A stretch of DNA of 64,000 nt from Halocatena halophila (GTDB lineage Archaea; Halobacteriota; Halobacteria; Halobacteriales; Haloarculaceae), in assembly GCA_027563145.1 (NCBI GenBank), contig CP071307.1:682001-746000 (forward strand), in the 5' to 3' direction. Shown here piece by piece: positions 9,545 to 16,589 of this stretch. The stretch's first letter is position 1, and each line of letters starts with the position of its first letter. The notes beneath the pieces are model-generated. The model saw only the letters and a program-made list of their open reading frames with translations. It was not told the DNA's origin and did not search any database. Position numbers and translations under genes: made by a program.

Positions 9545-10408
9545 TTAGGCACGCTCCGCGACGATATCTGCCAGGGTGTCGAAGTGGTCTATCTGGTCGC
9601 ACGATGCGTTGTATGCCCCAACCGGCATATTGTTCGAGAAGGAATCCGAAAGCGCATCACGCTCTCGAATTCCCGGCAACGGAATGTCTCCTCGTCCGTT
9701 CTGGTCGATCTTTTCCCACTGTTCGTCGGTGATTCTGGCGTACGGTGGGAGGTAATCCGCCCAGTTGCGATTGAGGTCTTCGAGGAGTCGTCGATCCGGT
9801 TTGTTTGGCCGGATGGACTCACTCAGCATGTTCGGCGTGATTGCCAATATATCTGCGGCTCCTTCTGTTGCCTCGATGATTGGCAACAGTTGGGTTTCCA
9901 TAATACGCTCTAGGCCACTGATCGATCCCTGTCCCGGGATAACCGGGACGATGAAACTCTGGGCTGCGACGAGAGCGTTGTCCGCGACTTTCGACGGATC
10001 ACCAGGTGTGTCGAGGACGACGTAGTCATAGCCGTCGTTTCGGAGTGGATCGACCACTTCGTTTTTCAGGATTACGTCCGCGTTCATCTGATTTTTCATC
10101 CGATCGTTGATGGTAGACATCTCCGTGGAGCTTGGTACCACGCCGAATCCCCATTCGGTGTCGATGACCAGTTCCTTTGGATGAAGATCTCGGAAAATCA
10201 CCTCCTCGAGCTGTCCGTTCTGGTTGTACGCATCACCAAAGCCAAGAAATTCCGTTCCGTGTCCGTTTTTATCGACATCCACGTACACTGTGTCGCCGTG
10301 CTTTTCCTGTAAGCGGTGAGCAAGATTGATCGCTATCGTCGATTTTCCCATTCCGCCCTTCAGTATACACACTGCGACGACGCCATTTTTCGTTGTCTGT
10401 GGTTTCAT
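9545..10408 (-). CDS. parA: ParA/Soj-family partition ATPase
   Basis: A 287-residue MinD/ParA-type ATPase. Residues 15-26 hold the deviant Walker A motif LKGGMGKSTIAI with the signature lysine (Lys17) and the P-loop lysine (Lys22). YVDVDKNGHGTEFLGFG follows as the A' region, and YDYVVLDTPGDPSKVADNAL forms Walker B and switch II. Such proteins segregate plasmids or chromosomes by forming gradients on the nucleoid. There is no N-terminal HTH, so it resembles the short Soj/delta type, which does not bind its own operator. It is followed immediately by the small partner gene and preceded by the large phased repeat region. An ACTGT palindrome sits 6 bp upstream of its start. Confidence 0.9.
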   Translation of the reverse strand: MKPQTTKNGVVAVCILKGGMGKSTIAINLAHRLQEKHGDTVYVDVDKNGHGTEFLGFGDAYNQNGQLEEVIFRDLHPKELVIDTEWGFGVVPSSTEMSTINDRMKNQMNADVILKNEVVDPLRNDGYDYVVLDTPGDPSKVADNALVAAQSFIVPVIPGQGSISGLERIMETQLLPIIEATEGAADILAITPNMLSESIRPNKPDRRLLEDLNRNWADYLPPYARITDEQWEKIDQNGRGDIPLPGIRERDALSDSFSNNMPVGAYNASCDQIDHFDTLADIVAERA

Positions 10409-10409
10409 A

Positions 10410-10470
10410 GTCGACTGTCTGAACAGTGGCTACACGAAGTGCACTGTACAAACGGTGTATAAAGTGGGAA
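10410..10470 (-). promoter_or_regulatory. parA promoter with overlapping ACTGT operator
   Basis: On the minus strand a TATA-like element (ctttatac) lies about 50 bp before the parA ATG. The palindrome actgtctgaacagt at 10414-10427, and a second pair ACTGT/ACGGT at 10443 and 10452, fall between it and the start codon, over the expected transcription start. Binding there should repress parA, which fits autoregulation by the partner protein. This is inference from position. Confidence 0.5.
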
Positions 10471-11872
10471 CATCATAATAATCCCGGTCCAGTTCAATAA
10501 TGTGTATACTGTCTACACAGTACATACAGTATAATATTGGTTGCATAAGGATTATCGAAATTACTTCCTGATTTGGTCGCTGTTGCCACTGATTTAGTAT
10601 ATCTTACTGTATACACAGTATATGAGCTGTACACTGTCTGGACGAGATATACTGTGTGAACAGTATAATTTGATAGCACGGTATGAGCGTTGCCTGAACT
10701 ATTGGAATGAGGATTACCCACGATTATCCACTGTATATACTGTTTATACAGTTCAAAATGGATGCACTGTTCTAACTGTTTGAAATGATGTCCTGAGAGG
10801 CAGTGGCCGTGTTGGTATTTCAGTCCCAATCAAGTGCTGTTGTAGCACTGTGAATACTGTATATACAGTATTTAGACGGATCAATCGGTCTGAGTCCCAA
10901 CGGCATCAGACATGGCTATTAATCTGAGATATAACGACTATACTGTGCACACTGTCTATAAATTTTTAACATTATATACTGTTGCAACGGTATAACGTTC
11001 ATACACTCTCTACTTTACGGTTTTCCATGCTGGATAGGAACTAGAGTCCTGTGTGGGCAGATACTACGGTATCTACGGTTTGCACTGTGAATCAACTGTA
11101 TACACAGTCTTAACTGTATAAACTGTTCTTTTTGAATCGCTTCAACTCGGCTGGGTGATCTACTGTATACACTGCAAATACTGTGTAATAGGTATTTACG
11201 GTTGCAACTGTGTATACAGTATACACTGTGTTACTGTACTCACTGCATTCACCGTCCGATCCATGTATCTATTGAGTACCGTATACACAGTCTATACTGT
11301 TCGTTATTAGTACACTGTACACACATTACAGACTGTATCACTGTTTGAACAGTATATACAGTAAAGGCTGTGTATACTGTACTAGCTGTGTATGGAGTAC
11401 AGGGTGCTCAAACAGTTACGACTGCACAGATTGTTCGAAGATTAGCATCGCTGTGATATTCTCAATATCAGACTGTATACGAATTTTACACTGTCTATAC
11501 AGTATTATAGATTCAACCTGTTGGTCGATAGGGCCACAGGTGTGATGAATATAGTCTCATATTCACACTGTTTATACTGTTTGCACCGTTAATACTGTCT
11601 GCTGAACGCTCAAAGAGCCGTATCCACCAATTAGAATATCTCTACTGTTGCTACCGTGGATACTGTGCTTACAGCACAAACATTTTGTTTGGACCCCTCC
11701 GACGGTCCTCCTGGGAGAAAAAGCGGTAATGCACGTCCCAGGGGACATCCAGTATCGGAGCAGACTCGAGGCTCACTTGCTGTGGTTGCAATAACAGCAG
11801 ATCCTATCAACAAACATCTTACACAGTTTGATCAGCCTGTACTGTAAACACAGTATACACTGTCTACACAGT
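10414..11872. repeat. About 1.5-kb centromere-like field of 9-bp-phased ACTGT/ACAGT half-sites
   Basis: This whole gene-free stretch is dominated by the pentamer ACTGT or its reverse complement ACAGT (variants ACCGT, ACGGT, GCTGT, ACTGC), repeated every 9 bp with free 4-bp spacers. Clear runs start at 10508 (3 units), 10606 (10606, 10615, 10633, 10651, 10660), 10730 (3), 10847 (3), 11066 (3), 11095 (4), 11162 (8 consecutive, to 11229), 11278, 11340 (6), 11567 (4), 11644 (4) and 11841 (4). I count roughly 70 units by eye. Both orientations are mixed, so palindromes of the form ACTGT-N4-ACAGT are common. No credible gene lies inside. Its position beside parA suggests a centromere (parS-like) site, possibly also controlling parA. 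Confidence 0.85.
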
Positions 11873-11906
11873 CATATCTCCAATTCCCCGACAAAGTTCG
11901 CTTGAA

Positions 11907-12875
11907 CTAGGGCTGTAAGACGACTTTGCCAACTGAGCGCCTGTCTTCGATGTATTCGTGGGCCGCTCCCACCGCGCTAAGATCGAACGTTTCGCCCACG
12001 ATCACCGAGAGCTTCCCATCGAGTAGTAGCTCAGTCAGCTCTGGGACGGACTGGAGTATGCGTTCGGGGTCGTGTTGCATCGATTGACCGAGATGAAAAC
12101 CATAGACGGAGGCGTTGTTGAACAGTATCGTCCCGGTATCGACGGTACCGGGCTGGCCACTGGCTGCGCCAAACGCGACGAGCGTGCCGAACGGAGAGAG
12201 ACAATCGAAGCTTTCTGTGGTGGTTTCTCCCCCAACGCCGTCGAGGATGAGGTCGACACCGTGCTGGTCGGTGAGATTCGAAATTTTCTCATCGAACGCT
12301 ACTTCGGTGTAGTTGATTGGATGGTCGACTCCGAGTTTGTCGGCGAGCTCTAGCTTTTCGCTCGTGCTGGCGGTGCCAAACACAGTGGCGCTGGCATTTG
12401 CTGCAAGCTGGGTTGCAGCCGTACCAACTCCACCTGCAGCTGCGTGAATCAGAACGCTATCCTCAGCCGTCAGGTCACCGAGCGTGAACAGTGCAGAATA
12501 CGCGGTCAAAAACTGGACGGGAAAGCCAGCAGCTTCCTCGGAGCTCATCGAAACCGGAACGTCGAAAACAGCACCTGCGGGTGCGATTGCGTACTCGGCG
12601 TACCCTCCAGTTGTCATGGCAACGACTCGGTCGCCGACGGATCGATCCACGCCGTCACCGATTGCGTCGATGCTGCCGGCGGCCTCCATCCCGGGAACGT
12701 AGGGGGGCTCGGGGCCGCCTGGATACTGTCCCCGTCGCTGCATGATATCTGCGAAATTTATTCCCGCGGCCTCAACAGCAATTCGGAGCTCTCCAGGCCC
12801 CGGTTCAGGGACCTCTTTATCAGTCGAAGTGAGCACTGACGCGTCGCCATACTCTGGGACTTCGATCGCTCGCAT
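11907..12875 (-). CDS. Quinone oxidoreductase-like zinc-independent alcohol dehydrogenase family protein
   Basis: A 322-residue medium-chain dehydrogenase/reductase. It begins MRAIEVPEYGDASVL, with the GroES-like domain (GINFADIMQRRGQYPGG, PGMEAAGSIDAIGDGV) followed by a NADPH-binding Rossmann fold (LIHAAAGGVGTAATQLA). The absence of the catalytic and structural zinc cysteines fits the NADPH:quinone reductase (Qor/zeta-crystallin) branch. It probably reduces quinones or enones with NADPH in the cytoplasm. It is separated from queC by about 55 bp on the same strand and may or may not share its transcript. The stop lies 35 bp from the last phased half-sites. Confidence 0.88.
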   Translation of the reverse strand: MRAIEVPEYGDASVLTSTDKEVPEPGPGELRIAVEAAGINFADIMQRRGQYPGGPEPPYVPGMEAAGSIDAIGDGVDRSVGDRVVAMTTGGYAEYAIAPAGAVFDVPVSMSSEEAAGFPVQFLTAYSALFTLGDLTAEDSVLIHAAAGGVGTAATQLAANASATVFGTASTSEKLELADKLGVDHPINYTEVAFDEKISNLTDQHGVDLILDGVGGETTTESFDCLSPFGTLVAFGAASGQPGTVDTGTILFNNASVYGFHLGQSMQHDPERILQSVPELTELLLDGKLSVIVGETFDLSAVGAAHEYIEDRRSVGKVVLQP

Positions 12876-12930
12876 ACACCGTTATCGGGAAGCGATAGAT
12901 TAACGGTACTCACCAGTTACTGCTGAAAAT

Positions 12931-13626
12931 TCACAATTTTTGTCCGTAATCTGGGCGAGTTTCGTACTCGATCGGATCGTGAATTCCGATCCGCTGAAAC
13001 GCTTGTAACCGGTAGGCACACGCATCACAGGTTCCACAGGCGGGTGCCCCACTCCGATAGCAACTCCATGTCTGGTCGAACGGAACCGAAAGTTCGGACC
13101 CTCGCCGGGCAATATCGGTCTTCGACTGTTCTGTAAACGGCGCCTCAATGGAAATTGTCGTGTCCTCTTTTGTCCCGGTGGTAACCGTATTCTGAAACGC
13201 GTCGAAAAATTGTGGTCTACAGTCGGGATACCCCGAGAAATCCTCGGAGTGAGCACCGATGAAGACAGCTTCGCAGTCGTTTGCTTCCGCATACGATACT
13301 GCCATAGCCAGGAGGTTCGCGTTTCTGAACGGAACGTAGGAAGTTGGAACGTCGTCGTCGTCCAGATCGGCATCTTCGATTGGCTGTTGCTCGTCAGTGA
13401 GACTCGAATCGCCGATTTTTGAGAGGTGATCGGTCGTCAGATGGAGGAAATCACGAGCGTCAAAATGGTCTGCCTGTGCTTGTGCACACTCAAACTCCTT
13501 TGATTCAGTTTGTTGGCCATACGAGGTGTGGAGCATGAAGAGATCGTATCCCCGCTCGGCGGCCACTGCGGTAGCGGTTGCGCTGTCCATACCGCCAGAG
13601 GCCAGTACGACGGCGCGCTCACGCAT
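12931..13626 (-). CDS. queC: 7-cyano-7-deazaguanine (preQ0) synthase
   Basis: About 231 residues, starting MRERAVVLASGGMDSATAT, an ATP-pyrophosphatase PP-loop (SGGMDS). The C-terminal zinc site CYRSGAPACGTCDACAYRLQ is complete. The enzyme converts 7-carboxy-7-deazaguanine to preQ0 with ATP and ammonia, for archaeosine at tRNA position 15. I take the ATG at 13626, which aligns with other QueC starts; an in-frame ATG at 13665 would add 13 unlikely residues. It is the last gene of a queD-queE-queC cluster, all minus strand. Confidence 0.93.
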   Translation of the reverse strand: MRERAVVLASGGMDSATATAVAAERGYDLFMLHTSYGQQTESKEFECAQAQADHFDARDFLHLTTDHLSKIGDSSLTDEQQPIEDADLDDDDVPTSYVPFRNANLLAMAVSYAEANDCEAVFIGAHSEDFSGYPDCRPQFFDAFQNTVTTGTKEDTTISIEAPFTEQSKTDIARRGSELSVPFDQTWSCYRSGAPACGTCDACAYRLQAFQRIGIHDPIEYETRPDYGQKL

Positions 13627-13699
13627 CTGTCTCACCGTTGGGAATGAATTTTTGTGGCGATCCAACTACCATGGGGTGTCGGTGGTGTCTTATCATGGA

Positions 13700-14476
13700 T
13701 TACGTTTCTGGGGCATCGTTCCACAGATCGACGTGCAGTCGTGGCGTATACCGGTATCCATATTCGATAGCGAGTTTGGCCACGGTCTGTTGTCGATCAG
13801 CGAGCTGTTCTCGTGTCGTGCCTTCGGGCATGAGGAGGATATCCTCGTTATCGATTGTGGTGGTACAGTTTGAGCGAATTTGATCGACAAGCTCGTGGAT
13901 CTCTTCGAGATCGTCACGGTCTGTCACAACGAATTTAAGCTGGGAGGAATACGAATCCACAAGCTGTCCGAGTGCGTCAACGTTGATTCGCTCTGTCTCG
14001 TGTTTAGTTTTCCAGCCATCGACGTCGTCGGTTGGTGCGTTCTCTTGAGTTGGAGTGCTTGATTGGAGCTTTGGAGAGATGCTTGCGAGATCGATTGGTG
14101 CGTCGCGATAGATCGTTCCGTTCGTTTCGACAGTGGTGTGATAGCCACAATCTTTAAGCCGTTCAAGCAATTCGACCGATTCCGGATGAATCAGGGGCTC
14201 CCCTCCGGTAAGAACGACGTGTGAAGCAGAATCATACGATCGAATTTTATCAACGATCGTCTCTATTGAACAGTGGGCATACACCGGCTCCCAGGAAGTG
14301 TGATATGAATCACAGAACCAGCACCGGAGATTGCAGCCACTGGTACGAACGAAGACGCTCGGAGTACCGGTCAGCTTTCCTTCTCCCTGTAATGAATAGA
14401 AGAGTTCATTGATGGGTAGTCCCGTATCTGTGTCTTCATCACTGATTTTTTCACAAACAGCATCGCTGACCGGCAT
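13700..14476 (-). CDS. queE: 7-carboxy-7-deazaguanine synthase (radical SAM)
   Basis: A 258-residue radical-SAM enzyme that rearranges 6-carboxy-tetrahydropterin to 7-carboxy-7-deazaguanine. The 4Fe-4S motif is CNLRCWFC, preceded by YSLQGEGKLTGTPSVFVRTSG, the substrate-loop signature of QueE, and followed by HVVLTGGEPLIHP. The ATG overlaps the queD stop (TGATG), implying coupled translation. The C-terminus (GYRYTPRLHVDLWNDAPET) matches the family end. This is the middle step between QueD and QueC. Confidence 0.93.
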   Translation of the reverse strand: MPVSDAVCEKISDEDTDTGLPINELFYSLQGEGKLTGTPSVFVRTSGCNLRCWFCDSYHTSWEPVYAHCSIETIVDKIRSYDSASHVVLTGGEPLIHPESVELLERLKDCGYHTTVETNGTIYRDAPIDLASISPKLQSSTPTQENAPTDDVDGWKTKHETERINVDALGQLVDSYSSQLKFVVTDRDDLEEIHELVDQIRSNCTTTIDNEDILLMPEGTTREQLADRQQTVAKLAIEYGYRYTPRLHVDLWNDAPET

Positions 14477-14928
14477 CAGTGGTGGCCCGTTGCACAGAGC
14501 TGTGACGTTTCCCGGACACGCACCGAGATATCCGTGATTCGATCGGGGAGTTCTGCTTTGAGTGAGCTTTCGAGATAGACGCTCATTATCTCTGCTGTGG
14601 GTGGATCGTCCAGCACGATGACGGCGTCTCCATCACCGCTTTGGTCAAACGCATCGATGAGTGGGTCACCGGCTTCGAGCAGGAATTTGTGGTCCCACCT
14701 GTCGATTACATCAGTTACGTCACCTTTGTCCACCACCCAGCCAGTGTCTGACAACCTTCCCGTTATGGATACAGATATAGCATAATTGTGTCCGTGTGGC
14801 TGACTGCATTTCCCGTCGTGGTGGAGCAATCTATGGCCAGCACTGATTCGAATTGGAGTCGACTCACCGATGTAGAGCGTCCGTTCGGCTGATGAGAGCT
14901 GATCTGGTGTGTGTGAATCTGCAGTCAT
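14476..14928 (-). CDS. queD: 6-carboxy-5,6,7,8-tetrahydropterin synthase / 6-pyruvoyl-tetrahydropterin synthase homologue
   Basis: A 150-residue T-fold enzyme. The zinc histidines lie in ISAGHRLLHHDGKCSQPHGH, which also supplies the catalytic cysteine of the QueD type (CSQPHGHNY). WVVDKGDVTDVIDRWDHKFLLE matches the conserved core. It converts dihydroneopterin triphosphate to 6-carboxytetrahydropterin. It is the promoter-proximal gene of queD-queE-queC and overlaps queE at TGATG. The context makes the deazapurine role more likely than biopterin synthesis. Confidence 0.92.
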   Translation of the reverse strand: MTADSHTPDQLSSAERTLYIGESTPIRISAGHRLLHHDGKCSQPHGHNYAISVSITGRLSDTGWVVDKGDVTDVIDRWDHKFLLEAGDPLIDAFDQSGDGDAVIVLDDPPTAEIMSVYLESSLKAELPDRITDISVRVRETSQLCATGHH

Positions 14929-15005
14929 AGATATGCCTCCGATATACGCTCTATATTCTTCACGGAATATGAAGGGCCCGATAAGTTGTTACAGTCGGAT
15001 GTAAT

Positions 15006-16262
15006 TTATTGGTCGGTGCTAGCGGATTGGATTCGTTCAGCTACCTTGCGCCGACAGAGGTAAAGACCACAGAGAATCATTGGGTAGATTACCATTACAC
15101 TGACGACTGTGGTCGGTGAGATTACTACGGGAATATGAGCACCGAGATCGACTCGTGATTGTGTGGCAAACAGCCCTCCCGCGACGACCAGCGGCGTCAT
15201 CATGGCGACGTTCCAGATCCCTGGACGAATGTGATATCCGTGATCGAACCGGTCACGCCATGGAATCACAGTCAATGCCCAGATTTGGGCTACTGCACCG
15301 CCAAATATACTGATAATCATTACTGATCCAATACAGACATTTATTAGATTTCCAATGTAAATTGGACCAAATATATGGGGGTCTACCCATGGCGAAGATG
15401 TTGCTGCTGAAGAGGTGGTAAGGAGTGTCTCAAAGGAAAAAACACCACCCATTCGTGTGTATCCAAAAGCTATATATATTATACTTATACCTAAAAATAT
15501 CCTCCTCGAACGCCTGCTAGGTGATTCCTCGAAATACCCAAATAGGACCAGGATCGATAATATAATTCCAACTCCGATGCCAATGAGTAATACTGAAATA
15601 ATCGTATATGTGATACCGATTGTTCCATAACGAGCACCACCATCTGGCGTGCCGGCAATTGCTCCCATCCACAGCAGTACCAGGCCAAAAAGATGAATAG
15701 CCATGAGAGGCCAGAGAACGAATCTACTCTGTGAAAATTCCTTGATATCAGCTGTTCGTTGGCGCATGTAAATGACTTCGTAGGCTCCGTAGCTCATCCA
15801 GAGGCTTCCAACAAGTATTGATAATTGGAATGATGGTGAAACGGCCATAACGCTGTTGAGTGCGGTAGTAAGCACGACTGCGATACAGACGGTTGTGAGC
15901 AATCGGACGGCAGTTGGACCGCACATCAGACCGATGAGTCCCCGGGTGTTAGCCCCTGTGAGCGTTCGACGCCACTCCGAGACCATCTGTGGTCCAATGG
16001 ACCATTGTGTCCGTTGGCTCGTCTCATTCGTTGTGGTGTCACCAGCTGCTGTCGAATCCGTCTGAATGCCGTGTAGCCGGTCATAACGTGCTCTCGCTGT
16101 TTCATCGAGCAACGTCTCTTTGGCAGCCTGGAGCTGTTTTCGACTTATCCCGGTGTCGTCTGATTCTTCCAGCGCGGCCTTTTTTCGTTCGAATGCCGCT
16201 TTTATCTCGGTTGGATCCGCATCGTGGCTGACCTCCAGTATTTCGTAGTACGTTTTTGTCAT
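15006..16262 (-). CDS. Membrane protein with N-terminal J-like domain
   Basis: A 418-residue protein. Residues 1-65 (YYEILEVSHDADPTEIKAAF and ETLLDETARARYDRLHG) follow the helix pattern of a DnaJ J-domain, but the HPD tripeptide needed to stimulate Hsp70 is missing; KKAALEESDD stands in its place. A polar linker follows, then about eight hydrophobic spans from residue 120 to the end. It may tether or sense something at the membrane rather than act as a standard co-chaperone. The stretch 15420-15640 is visibly AT-rich with several ATA codons, unlike its neighbours. No specific function can be given. Confidence 0.75.
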   Translation of the reverse strand: MTKTYYEILEVSHDADPTEIKAAFERKKAALEESDDTGISRKQLQAAKETLLDETARARYDRLHGIQTDSTAAGDTTTNETSQRTQWSIGPQMVSEWRRTLTGANTRGLIGLMCGPTAVRLLTTVCIAVVLTTALNSVMAVSPSFQLSILVGSLWMSYGAYEVIYMRQRTADIKEFSQSRFVLWPLMAIHLFGLVLLWMGAIAGTPDGGARYGTIGITYTIISVLLIGIGVGIILSILVLFGYFEESPSRRSRRIFLGISIIYIAFGYTRMGGVFSFETLLTTSSAATSSPWVDPHIFGPIYIGNLINVCIGSVMIISIFGGAVAQIWALTVIPWRDRFDHGYHIRPGIWNVAMMTPLVVAGGLFATQSRVDLGAHIPVVISPTTVVSVMVIYPMILCGLYLCRRKVAERIQSASTDQ

Positions 16263-16589
16263 TATTTGGCAATCATATATCCAAACGTAGCGGTGGTTGT
16301 GATCACCGTCCGAATGGTCCTTCCTTCGACAGGGGTAGATGGTATAACGACAAAATCGCCTGTAAAGCTACCGGCACGCTACTGGAACGTTCTGGGCATT
16401 GGGCGATTGTCTGTCGAGCATCGTTGCAGTACCAACCAAAGGGGTTTTTATAGGGTACAACGACCAAATGATATGCGGATTGGATGTTGCGATGGTGGAT
16501 TGGATTGGCAGATGTCTTTGCCTCCGTGCGTTCGGTCTGATCGATTCTCGGCTTTTAGAATACGGGCCAAACTTTGATTGAGTAATCTC
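16263..16589. other. Gene-free gap between divergent genes
   Basis: About 325 bases between the J-like protein and the glycosyltransferase gene. A TATA-like element (gtttttatagg) lies near 16445 on the plus strand, but it is far from the glycosyltransferase start. Short frames here have poor, Cys- and Arg-rich composition and I do not call them. No RNA gene is recognised. Confidence 0.4.

Noticed and set aside
10494..11545. Short open frames inside the repeat field (for example 10494-10829 and 11345-11545)
   Set aside because: Their composition (runs of Tyr, Val, Cys, Thr) simply reflects the ACTGT repeats; nothing looks like a halophile protein.
10414..11872. The repeat field as a CRISPR array
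   Set aside because: The period is 9 bp with a 5-bp conserved part, far shorter than CRISPR repeats of 25-40 bp; there are no spacers of uniform length and no cas genes.
10414..11872. ACTGT-N4-ACAGT sites as LexA/SOS boxes
   Set aside because: LexA boxes are CTGT-N8-ACAG; here the gap is 4 bp, units are phased at 9 bp, and archaea lack LexA.
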